Assembly (NCBI RefSeq): GCF_011605345.1
Contig: NZ_JAAOXM010000010.1
Span: 1-64,000 of the forward strand
Direction of reading: 5' to 3'
DNA length: 64,000 nucleotides
Source: Burkholderia sp. D-99
GTDB taxonomy: Bacteria; Pseudomonadota; Gammaproteobacteria; Burkholderiales; Burkholderiaceae
Notes under the pieces: model-generated
Seen by the model: the letters and a program-made list of their open reading frames with translations, nothing else
Told to the model about the DNA's origin: nothing
Databases searched by the model: none
Translations under genes and position numbers: made by a program
Shown: one piece after another, positions 1 to 6,968 of the stretch
Layout of the letters: each line of letters opens with the position of its first letter
Position numbering within the stretch: position 1 is the first letter of the stretch

Positions 1-119
1 GCGTCGTCGAAGGTATCAACAACACCATCAAGGTCATCAAGCGTCGAGCTTACGGGTACCGCGACGAGGAATACTTCTTCCTCAAGATCCGCGCCGCGTT
101 CCCCGGTAATCCTCGATGA
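1..119 (+). mobile_element. ISL3-family transposase, 3' end only
   Basis: Frame 3 is open from the window edge to a TGA at 117-119 and encodes the last 38 residues of a transposase. The stretch VEGINNTIKVIKRRAYGYRD (from about residue 2 of the visible part) is the characteristic C-terminal block of ISL3 (IS204/IS1001/IS1165) DDE transposases. It holds the catalytic glutamate region and the KRRAYGYRD segment. The rest of the gene lies upstream of the window, so it cannot be said whether the element is intact. I could not identify the right terminal inverted repeat in the 60 bases after the stop. That stretch has a T8 run (122-130) followed by an imperfect hairpin at 134-157. Confidence 0.85.
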
Positions 120-178
120 ACCTTTTTTTTGGGGCATCGCCGGCCGCGCGGCGATGCGTGCGGCGGGACGATCGACCG

Positions 179-496
179 CTACAGACGGCTTTCGAGAATC
201 GCCACGGCACTCGCTTCGCTCAATGCGTAGTCGGCCATGCGGCGATCAGTCCAGGAAAGTAGTTTCTCGTCGCGCTCGAGGCGCGAGAATTCGGCTCGAC
301 CGCTTTCGGTCAGCACGGCAATGTCGACCGGTGCGTGGAAGCCCGGCGCGGGGGCGACGGTTTTCTGCCTGACCGTGTCCATCAGCCCGAGCGAACGGAG
401 ATACTCGAACACACCCGGGCGGCGTGCCCACGGTACCTGGCGGTACTGCACTCGTCTCAATGCGTCGAGCACCGCTTCGTTGGAATACGTGGCCAT
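179..496 (-). CDS. conserved hypothetical protein, 105 aa
   Basis: I do not recognise this protein. It is soluble, with no signal peptide or membrane segment, and looks mostly helical. The N-terminal half (residues about 5-45) contains VQYRQVPWARRPGVFEYLRS and could be a small winged-helix-like fold; the C-terminal half is acidic and helical (RLERDEKLLSWTDRRMADYA). Codon use matches the neighbouring chromosomal genes, which supports it over the overlapping open frames. It sits between the IS remnant and a divergently transcribed YdcF-type gene. The start ATG at 496 has only a weak purine-rich upstream sequence (AAGAAAG). Function is unknown. Confidence 0.6.
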   Translation of the reverse strand: MATYSNEAVLDALRRVQYRQVPWARRPGVFEYLRSLGLMDTVRQKTVAPAPGFHAPVDIAVLTESGRAEFSRLERDEKLLSWTDRRMADYALSEASAVAILESRL

Positions 497-652
497 CTCG
501 ATTCTTTCTTAAAGTGCAGCGACAATGCGAAGCGGCGCGCCGGGCGGGTCTCCGCCCGCCGATACCGCCACCGATTCTGGAGGCCGACGTTCGGCGTCGC
601 GTCAGGGCCGGATCGTCAGCCGTCCATAAAAAGACACCATACCCCAATCAAA

Positions 653-1369
653 TTGATTCTGTTCGATTCATTTGTACTTCTCTTCATCTGTTTCATGCTC
701 TGCCGCAAGCGGCGGAGAATCATCTCGATCGCCGCCGTTGCGCTGTTCTGGCTGCTCGCGACTGGCTGGCTCACCGCGCCGCTGATCGCCTGGACCGAGG
801 CGGGCGTCGTACCCGTCGAGCACCCGGCAATGTACGGGCGGACCACGTTGATTCTCATCGGCGCGGGGACGCAGCGCACCGACTTCGGGCTGCGGCCGCC
901 ACCTGACGGAGCCGCCCGCATCCACAAGGTCGCGGCGCTCTACCGCACCTGCCGCCAGCAGGCCGAGCACTGCACCGTCGTGATGTCGGGCGGCGACCCG
1001 CAGCATCACGGCGAAACCGAGGCGGCCGTCTACGGGCGACAGCTCATCGCGGAAGGCATCGCTCCCGCGGACCTCGTTCTGGAACCGGATAGCCGCACAA
1101 CCTACGAAAATGCGGAATTCACTGCACCTATACTACGCTCACAGTATGACGACGCACGCATTCTCGTCACTTCGTCATACCAGATGCGCCGCGCATTGCT
1201 CGATTTCCACCGCTTCGGGATCGACCCGCAGCCCGTTTATGCGAATCGCCGGCGCGCGCAAACGGGCTGGCTGCCGCGCTGGCGCAATGTGGCCAACGCC
1301 GAGCAGGCGCTGCACGAACTGGTCGGCATCGCGCAATTCCACGTTTATCGATGGCTCGGGTGGTTCTGA
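653..1369 (+). CDS. YdcF/ElyC-like DUF218 membrane protein
   Basis: This is a member of the YdcF/SanA/ElyC family (DUF218), inner-membrane proteins with a periplasmic or cytoplasmic alpha/beta domain tied to envelope maintenance in other bacteria. The frame shows two hydrophobic segments at the N-terminus separated by the basic cluster CRKRRR. The DUF218 domain follows, with SGGDPQHHGETEA, EPDSRTTYENA and LVTSSYQMRRAL, the family's nucleotide- or sugar-binding-like motifs. The start is uncertain: TTG at 653 gives 238 aa and keeps the first membrane segment, as in ElyC. ATG at 695 gives 224 aa. Neither has a clear ribosome-binding site. The longer in-frame extension upstream does not look like protein. 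Substrate unknown. Confidence 0.75.
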   Translation: MILFDSFVLLFICFMLCRKRRRIISIAAVALFWLLATGWLTAPLIAWTEAGVVPVEHPAMYGRTTLILIGAGTQRTDFGLRPPPDGAARIHKVAALYRTCRQQAEHCTVVMSGGDPQHHGETEAAVYGRQLIAEGIAPADLVLEPDSRTTYENAEFTAPILRSQYDDARILVTSSYQMRRALLDFHRFGIDPQPVYANRRRAQTGWLPRWRNVANAEQALHELVGIAQFHVYRWLGWF

Positions 1370-1589
1370 CGGCTGCGGGAAACCGGAGCGGAAATGACTG
1401 CGGCGGCGACGATGGCAGGCGCGTGACGAAGTGCGTGAAGTGTTGCGCGACTTCAACGGGGCCTTGCGTCGCGCCGCGATCCGATGCACATTGATCCGTC
1501 ACTTTTGTTACACTCGACACGCACTCGATTGCAGTCGCCAGACAAAACGGCAACACTCGGGTTCATCACCACTTAGCGGAGGTAAAGCA

Positions 1590-1868
1590 ATGAAGAAGAC
1601 GTCCCTGGCTATCCTGGTAGCGATGTCGGCGCTGACTGGCGCAGCGTATGCGCAAGAGAGCACGGAAATCAAGACGATTACCGATCCGGCCAAGATCTCC
1701 GAGATCGAGCAGCGCGCACAGGCGCTGCAGCAGCAGCAAGCGGCCGAAGCCGCACAGCCGGCGATGCAGGAAGAGCATCACCACGGCAAGAAGGCTGCTC
1801 ACCACAAGGCTGCCGCGAAGAAGGCCGGCAAGAAGGCTGCCAAGGCCGCAGACGCTGCCAGCCAGTAA
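1590..1868 (+). CDS. small exported His/Lys/Ala-rich protein, 92 aa
   Basis: The N-terminus (MKKTSLAILVAMSALTGAAYAQ) is a clear Sec signal peptide, cleaved after AYA at about residue 22. The mature part is very polar: a glutamine/alanine-rich stretch (about 45-60), a HHHGKKAAHH cluster (about 66-76), then repeated AAKKAGKKAAK units. Such low-complexity basic tails occur in many small periplasmic proteins of Burkholderia; no enzymatic domain is visible. The histidine cluster could bind metal, but that is speculation. The ribosome-binding site AGCGGAGG lies 7 bases before ATG. A strong intrinsic terminator follows 21 bases after the stop, so this is probably a single-gene transcript. Confidence 0.8.
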   Translation: MKKTSLAILVAMSALTGAAYAQESTEIKTITDPAKISEIEQRAQALQQQQAAEAAQPAMQEEHHHGKKAAHHKAAAKKAGKKAAKAADAASQ

Positions 1869-1889
1869 ATTTGGCGGCACCGCACAAGC

Positions 1890-1926
1890 AAAAAGCCGAA
1901 TCCGGGCAACCGGATTCGGCTTTTTT
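1890..1926 (+). terminator. intrinsic terminator of the His/Lys-rich protein gene
   Basis: The stem AAGCCGAATCCG pairs with CGGATTCGGCTT around a GGCAAC loop and is followed by a T6 run. It lies 21 bases after the stop of the 92-residue exported protein gene. Confidence 0.9.
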
Positions 1927-2004
1927 GGTTGCGGCGCCCGTGCGCTGTGCTAAAGTCGCGCACCGAAATTTTCCACCCGTGCGCACCCCGGTGCGGAGGA
2001 CAGC

Positions 2005-2262
2005 ATGAGCAACATTCAACTCGACATCGAGTGGACCGAAGCCGCCACTCGCCAGATCAAGCAACTGATGCCCCGCGGCTCGACCGACGCGTTCCTCGCG
2101 CTGCCGCCGATCGAGTGCCTGCCGATGGAGGGCGATGTGCTTTTCCTCGGCCCGCAAGGCAAGCAGCAACCGTTCATCGTCGCCGAGCGCCAGTATCATC
2201 ACGACGGCGACGCCGACTGGACGATCATCCTGATCCTCGACGTCCCCAGCACGTCGCACTGA
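2005..2262 (+). CDS. conserved hypothetical protein, 85 aa
   Basis: This is a small soluble acidic protein of unknown function. It has no signal peptide or membrane segment. The pattern (IQLDIEWTEAA, DAFLALPPIECLPMEGDVLFL, PFIVAERQYHHDGDADWTIILILDV) looks like a compact beta-rich fold with an alternating hydrophobic final strand. The ribosome-binding site GCGGAGGA is 5-6 bases before the ATG. The gene is monocistronic and convergent with the monooxygenase-like gene at 2303; a perfect GC hairpin lies between them. Confidence 0.7.
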   Translation: MSNIQLDIEWTEAATRQIKQLMPRGSTDAFLALPPIECLPMEGDVLFLGPQGKQQPFIVAERQYHHDGDADWTIILILDVPSTSH

Positions 2263-2270
2263 CACACTCC

Positions 2271-2292
2271 GCGACCGGACACGTCCGGTCGC
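2271..2292. terminator. GC hairpin between convergent genes, no U-tract
   Basis: GCGACCGGA (2271-2279) pairs perfectly with TCCGGTCGC (2284-2292) around a 4-base loop. It lies in the 40-base gap between two convergent genes. There is no T-run on either side, so it may act as a transcript 3'-end stabiliser or a weak terminator. Confidence 0.4.
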
Positions 2293-2302
2293 CCCACCCG
2301 GC

Positions 2303-2593
2303 TCAGACGAGCTTCGACAGCACGCGGATTTCGGAACGCTCGATCCAGTTCGCGGCCGCTTCGCGATAAGCGAGAATGTGCGCGGAGTTCGCATGGGCAG
2401 CAAGCGCCTCCTCGCTTTCCCAGCGCTCGACAAATACGAACCGCGCCGGCTCCTTCAGGTCACGGTGCAGGTCGTACTGCAATGCACCTGCTTCGTTGCG
2501 GGTCGGCTCGACGATCCCTTCGAGCTGGACGCGCAACTTCTCCTCGGCGCCCGGCTTCGCCACGATCAGCGCCACGACTGCAATTTCCGGCAT
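2303..2593 (-). CDS. antibiotic biosynthesis monooxygenase (ABM/YgiN-like) family protein
   Basis: This 96-residue protein has the ABM ferredoxin-like fold, shared with E. coli YgiN (quinol monooxygenase) and similar small oxygenases. Diagnostic features are the opening strand (EIAVVALIVAKPGAEEKL), EPTRNEAGALQYDLHRD and FVFVERWESEEALAAHANS, followed by a helix containing AHILAY. The start at 2593 has GGGAGGCGG immediately upstream; the longer in-frame extension lacks a ribosome-binding site. The natural substrate is not predictable; quinones or other electrophilic aromatics are typical for the family. It lies downstream of the small structured transcript at 2676-2922 but is separated from it by that transcript's terminator. 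Confidence 0.8.
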   Translation of the reverse strand: MPEIAVVALIVAKPGAEEKLRVQLEGIVEPTRNEAGALQYDLHRDLKEPARFVFVERWESEEALAAHANSAHILAYREAAANWIERSEIRVLSKLV

Positions 2594-2675
2594 TCCGCCT
2601 CCCTTCATCTGGAAAAGTCCGAGAATACGCGAATCGTGCGTCGACTGCGTCAGCACGGCACCGCACGACGGCCCC

Positions 2676-2709
2676 AAAAAAATAGCCCGCGCTTCAGAGA
2701 AGCGCGGGC
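2676..2709 (-). terminator. intrinsic terminator of the small transcript
   Basis: On the minus strand GCCCGCGCTTC pairs with GAAGCGCGGGC around a 3-base loop and is followed by TATTTTTTT. This is a textbook Rho-independent terminator with a long U-tract, of the kind that also binds Hfq in sRNAs. Confidence 0.88.
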
Positions 2710-2775
2710 GAAACCGTCGCCCTACGAGGATAGGCGACGGGGCCATCGAGATCCGCACGCTGGCGCGGATCATCA

Positions 2776-2922
2776 TCAGTTGCGCCGACGCTGGTCACGC
2801 CGGCATTCGAAGACGTCGATACCGTTGATCGGGCGCTCGCGGCGCACCCCCGGTATCTGACGCCATCCTCCCTGTTTCAACAATTCCAACATATAAAGCA
2901 GGTTGCGTGCCAGCCAAAGCAA
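2776..2922 (-). CDS. putative small protein, 48 aa
   Basis: This is an open frame with a hydrophobic, leucine-rich start (LWLARNLLYMLELLK) and a strongly basic end (VFECRRDQRRRN). It could be a small amphipathic or membrane-associated protein. A TTG at 2922 is preceded by AAGGTGG at a 5-base spacing; ATG at 2892 would give 38 residues without a visible ribosome-binding site. GTG at 2931 is a third option. Support for a real gene is the isolated position, a candidate promoter upstream and a dedicated terminator downstream. Against it is the lack of any family I can name. It may instead be the non-coding body of the small RNA annotated here. Confidence 0.5.
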   Translation of the reverse strand: MLWLARNLLYMLELLKQGGWRQIPGVRRERPINGIDVFECRRDQRRRN

Positions 2923-2940
2923 GCCAGCCACCTTATTGAT

Positions 2941-2970
2941 TTATAAGGACAAATTTTTAACCGACGACAA
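2941..2970 (-). promoter_or_regulatory. possible sigma70 promoter of the small transcript
   Basis: On the minus strand TTGTCG (2970-2965) is followed after 18 bases by TTATAA (2946-2941). It lies in the most AT-rich stretch of this part of the window (ATTTTTAA within the spacer), downstream of the bamC terminator. Confidence 0.4.
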
Positions 2971-3067
2971 TACGGCATGTGTTTTGCCGCCGTAACGCGC
3001 GGATGTTACGTAACGTCACGAGGAGGGACCGAACCTCCGGCTCACGTGTGCGCCGGCGAGCGGCCAT

Positions 3068-3096
3068 GAAAAAGCCCGCCATGCGGCGGGCTTTTC
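3068..3096 (-). terminator. bamC terminator
   Basis: AAAAAGCCCGCC and GGCGGGCTTTTT form a symmetrical stem around ATGC. It is placed 24 bases beyond the bamC stop and could work in both directions. Confidence 0.85.
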
Positions 3097-3119
3097 ACTG
3101 GCGCGGAGAAACGCCGAAA

Positions 3120-4328
3120 TCAGCGGAGCTGATTCACGAGCAGCCCCATGATCTGGCGAGCCGGTGACGACGTGTCGATCGCACCCGAATCGTCGACGAC
3201 TGCCACGCGCGTCTGGTCGTCCGTGAGCGCCCTCACGTTGACACGGTACTGCTTCGCCTGCTTTTCCTTCTTGCCGTGGAACAGCTGACTCCAGAAGCCT
3301 TGCTCAGCCGAAGTCAGGTCCTTCGGATCGACATAGCGCACGAAATACAGACCCTTCGAACGATCGCGATCGTCGACCGTGAAGTTCGCACGGTCGAGCG
3401 CGAGACCGACGTGCAGCCACGACCGGTCGTACGGCTCGCCAAGCGTGACTTCCGACGGCACGGCCGCGTCGGCCGCATCGTTGCCTTGCGCGGACGTGCG
3501 GCTGACGTTTTGCGCGGCAATCGCTGCAGCCGCCTTCGACGATGCGTCGGTGTCCGCCTTCTTGTCCTTCGGTACCGTGTTGTCCTTGATGTTCGCGATC
3601 GGCGGCTCGCCATTCTTCGCGCGCTGCTCGTTCTGCGCGAGCACGGCCATCAGCCGCTTCAGGTACTCGGTCTCGAGTGCCGGATCGTTCGGCTTCGCTT
3701 CCCACTTGCTCGAATCGTTGTTCGAGCCCGTGATCGCTTCGCGCATCCCCTTCTGGCTGATGAACACGTAGGTGCCGCCATTCGGCGCCGAATCGAGACG
3801 CGTGCGGTACTTGTTGCGCTCGGCCGTCACGTACGAGTTGCCCATCGCCTTCGAGATCACGCTGCGGATCAGGCCATCGTTGATCTGCGGATGGGTTTCG
3901 TTCCAGTCGGTTTCCATCACACCCTTGTCGCGCTGGTCGACGACGAGCAGGAAGCCCTGCTCCTGCCAGAAGCGGCGGACCTGCGGCCAGACGTCGGCAG
4001 GCTGCTTGCCGTCGATCACGAGCCAGCTCTCGGTGCCGTCGCGCTGGATATGCATGCCGGTCACGGCCGGAGCAACTGTGTCCAGCGCAGGCGCCGCCCG
4101 TTGGACCTGCTGAAGCGCAGACAGGGAAGTCGCGCCGCCCTGGGGCGGCAGCGAACGCTGATCGGCCGTCTCGTCGAGCATGTTGGGCGGCACTGCGAGC
4201 GACGCTTCCTTCGATTTCGAATCGCTCTTGTAGTCCACTTTCGTGGGCGACGACGTACCGCAACCGGCAACGAGCGCGCCGGTGGCGAGCACTGCAGCGA
4301 ACCGCATGGTAAGACGAAGATCAGTCAT
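3120..4328 (-). CDS. bamC: outer membrane protein assembly factor BamC
   Basis: BamC (NlpB) is the lipoprotein that binds BamD in the BAM complex inserting beta-barrel proteins in the outer membrane. The 402-residue product has a lipoprotein signal peptide with lipobox LVAGC (Cys about residue 22), then a polar unstructured linker typical of BamC (residues about 25-90). Two helix-grip domains follow (about 95-210, with SWLVIDGKQPADVWPQVRRFW, and about 290-400, with EPYDRSWLHVGLALDRANF). The start at 4328 is chosen because GAGGA lies 8 bases upstream; the extension to 4376 has no ribosome-binding site. It is flanked by tRNA-Pro rather than dapA, the usual upstream partner in many proteobacteria. 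Confidence 0.9.
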   Translation of the reverse strand: MTDLRLTMRFAAVLATGALVAGCGTSSPTKVDYKSDSKSKEASLAVPPNMLDETADQRSLPPQGGATSLSALQQVQRAAPALDTVAPAVTGMHIQRDGTESWLVIDGKQPADVWPQVRRFWQEQGFLLVVDQRDKGVMETDWNETHPQINDGLIRSVISKAMGNSYVTAERNKYRTRLDSAPNGGTYVFISQKGMREAITGSNNDSSKWEAKPNDPALETEYLKRLMAVLAQNEQRAKNGEPPIANIKDNTVPKDKKADTDASSKAAAAIAAQNVSRTSAQGNDAADAAVPSEVTLGEPYDRSWLHVGLALDRANFTVDDRDRSKGLYFVRYVDPKDLTSAEQGFWSQLFHGKKEKQAKQYRVNVRALTDDQTRVAVVDDSGAIDTSSPARQIMGLLVNQLR

Positions 4329-4428
4329 GTTCGGGGAATCCTCTTCCGCTAAATCACGGCGCTTTCCGTGGATCAACCTTGGATTTTACCGGGGCCGCGC
4401 CGCGATGTGCAAAAAAGCGACCGGCAAG

Positions 4429-4464
4429 AAAAAACCCGCGTCAGCCTAAGCCGACGCGGGTTCT
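4429..4464 (-). terminator. terminator downstream of tRNA-Pro
   Basis: AACCCGCGTC pairs with GACGCGGGTT, with an A/T-rich tail on the minus-strand 3' side. It ends the tRNA transcript just before bamC begins. Confidence 0.85.
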
Positions 4465-4468
4465 TGTC

Positions 4469-4545
<77 letters not shown>

Positions 4546-4704
4546 AAAGAAGAAAAGTATAACAGAGACTTTTCCGATTTAGAATCGGGTCGCATGCATT
4601 TTGTGAATGTTCTTGTGAAATTTTTTGGCGTGACGACCCAGATGAAACCAACGCCGCGCATGACCTAGCGACCTGCACACCGGCCGCACGGCCCCGCATC
4701 GCAT

Positions 4705-5418
4705 TCACGGCTTGCGCGCGACACAGATGACCGTCAATCCGGCGACGCGATTGAAGCGGAACATCGGCAACTCGATGCGGCAGATCGTCTTGAGCAGGCC
4801 GTTGACGAGCGGATGGTGACGGCGCAGTTGCGATGCCGGCGCGCGCGGCTGCCGACGCACGCGCTCGCCGAGCCGCAACGCGGCCGCCAGCGGAAACGTG
4901 AGACCGAAGTAATAAGCGCCGTGCTCGACGTCGAGCCCCGCGCGACGCACCACATCCTCGAGATTGCCCAGCGTATATCGGCGCTTGTGCTCGAGAAAAT
5001 CGTCATGTCCGCTCCAGAGGAACTGGAACGCGGGAACGGTGATCAGGAACCGGCTGCCGGGAGGCGCGCCCGTCACATAGTGCGCGAGCAGACCGACATC
5101 GTCGTCGACATGCTCGAGCACGTCCATCAGCAACACGAGATCGGCATCGAATCGATCGAGGGAGCGCCGAAAGTGGATGGGCTTGCCAGCCGTCTCGCCG
5201 TCAGTATCGTCGGCGTAGCTCGTATCGACACACCACGCCTCCGACGCCTGCGTACGCTCCAGCAAGTGCTTCGAGAAGAAGCCGGAGCCTGCACCGACGT
5301 CGAGGATCCGGTTCGCGCCCGCCCCGCCCAGAAACCGTCGGATCGCACTCGCCTTCGACGCGTAGTACCAGTGATCGCCTACCCCCGCACCCAGTACGTC
5401 GACTTCCTTCAGGTCCAT
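4705..5418 (-). CDS. class I SAM-dependent methyltransferase
   Basis: This 237-residue protein has the Rossmann-type methyltransferase fold. Motif I is ILDVGAGSGFFSKHL (about 38-52), an acidic residue follows in CVDTSYAD, and motif III/IV is LVLLMDVLEHVDDD (about 93-106), typical of Methyltransf_11/23 proteins. The second half (SGHDDFLEHKRRYTLGNLEDVV, then a hydrophobic YFGLTFPLAAALRL segment) is common in methyltransferases encoded with sugar or lipid modification genes. The substrate is not identifiable. It stands alone between tRNA-Pro and a 326-base non-coding stretch, and has no visible partner gene. Confidence 0.8.
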   Translation of the reverse strand: MDLKEVDVLGAGVGDHWYYASKASAIRRFLGGAGANRILDVGAGSGFFSKHLLERTQASEAWCVDTSYADDTDGETAGKPIHFRRSLDRFDADLVLLMDVLEHVDDDVGLLAHYVTGAPPGSRFLITVPAFQFLWSGHDDFLEHKRRYTLGNLEDVVRRAGLDVEHGAYYFGLTFPLAAALRLGERVRRQPRAPASQLRRHHPLVNGLLKTICRIELPMFRFNRVAGLTVICVARKP

Positions 5419-5745
5419 GGCGCTTCCCCGTGATGGCTACCGTGTTGTGATCGAACCAGCCACTGATGCCGATCTTACCTCGCCGTCAACACCGATCGCA
5501 TCCGTTGATGCACGGCCCGCGTCGGCGATCCGCATGCGTCTCTCATCAAAAAGGACGATGGACGATTCACCGTAAATCGCTACCGTGCGGTTAGCCGGCG
5601 CGAGATCGACGCGCCCGGCGAACCGTCCGACTGCATGCCGATCGATCCGGCCCGCCCGGCTTTGCCGCGTTGCGCGAGACAGGAGGCGGCTTCGGTCACC
5701 CCGCGGTCGCGACGTCCTGTAACCGTCTTCGACAAAGGGCATTGA
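5419..5745. other. 327-base intergenic region, nothing recognisable
   Basis: This region separates the divergent methyltransferase and tyrosine phosphatase genes and must contain both promoters. I see no tRNA, repeat, terminator or convincing reading frame. The open frames that cross it have atypical composition. Confidence 0.6.
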
Positions 5746-6624
5746 ATGCATCAGAAAAACGAAATCTCCCGTCGACAATTTCTCCGGCTGAGCGCCGGCA
5801 CGATAGGCGTGGCGCTGGGGAGCACGTCCCTGCTATCGGCATGCGGCGGCGACTCGATCTCGGTCGCACCGGTCACGACGCCGCGGCTGGCTTCGGCACC
5901 GAACTTTCGCGACACGGCCGGGCCGGACGGCACCGGCTATGCAACGACCGGCGGCGCGAAGATGAAGAAAGGCGTGATCTATCGCTCGTCTGCGCTCGCA
6001 CTGTCCAGCACCGACGTCGCGACCGTCGGCACGCTCGGCATCAAGCAGATCTGCGACCTGCGCACGCCCGCCGAAATCAAGACGCAACCGGATGTGACGC
6101 TCGCCGGTGCCGCCTGGCAAAACCTCAACGTGCTCGGCTCCGCCAGCATCGATCCGCTCCCGACCAGCGGAGCAACCGCGACCGCTTTCATGCTGCGCAT
6201 GTACCGCGCGTTCGTGACGTCGGACACCGCGCATGCGAGCTATCACGCGCTGTTCGCCGGCTTCGCCGGCACGGGTGAAAACCTGGTGTTCCATTGCACG
6301 GCCGGCAAGGATCGCACCGGCTGGGCAACCGCCATCCTGCACACGATCGTCGGCGTCCCGCAGCAAACGATCGTCGACGACTACCTGCTGACCAACGCGT
6401 ACAGCGCAGCCGAAATCGCCGCCTCCGTCTCCCAGGCCCAAAAAGCCGGCGGACAAAATGCAGCAGATATGATGACCGCACTGCAAGGCGCGCACGCCGA
6501 CTATCTGCAGGCGGCATTCGATCAGGTCACCGCGTCGTACGGCTCGATGGCGTCGTATATCGCGAACGGCCTGCAACTCGACCAGGCAACGCTGAACGCA
6601 ATCCGGCAGCACATGCTGGTCTGA
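5746..6624 (+). CDS. exported tyrosine-protein phosphatase
   Basis: This 292-residue protein belongs to the bacterial atypical dual-specificity/PTP family (Y_phosphatase3). The P-loop HCTAGKDRTG, matching CX5R, lies near residue 183 with Cys as nucleophile. Upstream, NFRDTAG and YRSSALALS are the usual family landmarks. The N-terminus has a twin-arginine signal (SRRQFLRLS, residues about 9-17) running into LLSACGG, a possible lipobox, so it is probably exported folded by Tat and may be lipid-anchored. In pathogens, secreted relatives dephosphorylate host phosphotyrosine or phosphoinositides; here that is only inference. The ribosome-binding site AAAGGG lies 8 bases before the ATG. Confidence 0.88.
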   Translation: MHQKNEISRRQFLRLSAGTIGVALGSTSLLSACGGDSISVAPVTTPRLASAPNFRDTAGPDGTGYATTGGAKMKKGVIYRSSALALSSTDVATVGTLGIKQICDLRTPAEIKTQPDVTLAGAAWQNLNVLGSASIDPLPTSGATATAFMLRMYRAFVTSDTAHASYHALFAGFAGTGENLVFHCTAGKDRTGWATAILHTIVGVPQQTIVDDYLLTNAYSAAEIAASVSQAQKAGGQNAADMMTALQGAHADYLQAAFDQVTASYGSMASYIANGLQLDQATLNAIRQHMLV

Positions 6625-6968
6625 TCCACCGGCAAGCCGCTTCGACGGGGCCGGATCGCATCCGCGTTTCGACCGCAGCGGCCGCTGCACCTCGTATCCG
6701 GAAGAACCCGCACCGGCCAAGGCTGGAGCGGGTTTGCGCGGCGCAACGACTGCCGCCGCCGACCGGCCGTGCAAACCAAACGACCGTTTGATCCGGTCGC
6801 CCAATCACCCCGAATCCGTTGTCCCGCAGCACGCCGCCCCACCCTGCCCACGCGCCCGTTGTTTGGTAACGCCGCTCTAGCGCGCTATGCCACACTGCAC
6901 GGCGTCGACGCTCGTGCCGTGCAATGGCGCGCACCGCCGTCGATCACGACAAGACATGGAGACAGACG
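6625..6968. other. intergenic region with a hairpin
   Basis: This is 344 bases between two plus-strand genes. The only structure seen is a hairpin at 6704-6735 (AACCCGC pairing with GCGGGTT) with a short T3 tail, a possible weak terminator of the phosphatase gene. No convincing reading frame is present. Confidence 0.5.

Larger units (their letters stand above)
2676..2935 (-). ncRNA. candidate structured small transcript (sRNA or dual-function RNA)
   Basis: Downstream of a possible promoter (TTGTCG at 2970-2965, 18-base spacer, TTATAA at 2946-2941) the minus strand carries a 48-codon reading frame and then three consecutive perfect stem-loops. These are GATCCGC/GCGGATC (2771-2750), CCGTCGCC/GGCGACGG (2740-2714) and the terminator stem with a U7 tract. 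The three hairpins occupy under 100 bases. This architecture is typical of an sRNA or of a small mRNA with a functional 3' end. The predicted transcript is about 260 nt. Whether RNA, peptide or both are functional cannot be decided from sequence alone. Confidence 0.5.

Noticed and set aside
122..157. T8 run plus hairpin after the transposase as a terminator
   Set aside because: The T-run precedes the stem on the plus strand and the minus strand ends in an A-run, so the order is wrong for an intrinsic terminator in either direction.
335..652. N-terminal extension of the YdcF-like protein
   Set aside because: The first 106 codons overlap the divergent hypothetical gene, lack typical protein composition and precede the membrane segments expected at the family's N-terminus.
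5437..5778. 113-residue minus-strand frame upstream of the tyrosine phosphatase
   Set aside because: It overlaps the phosphatase start, has no ribosome-binding site and reads as random arginine-rich sequence.
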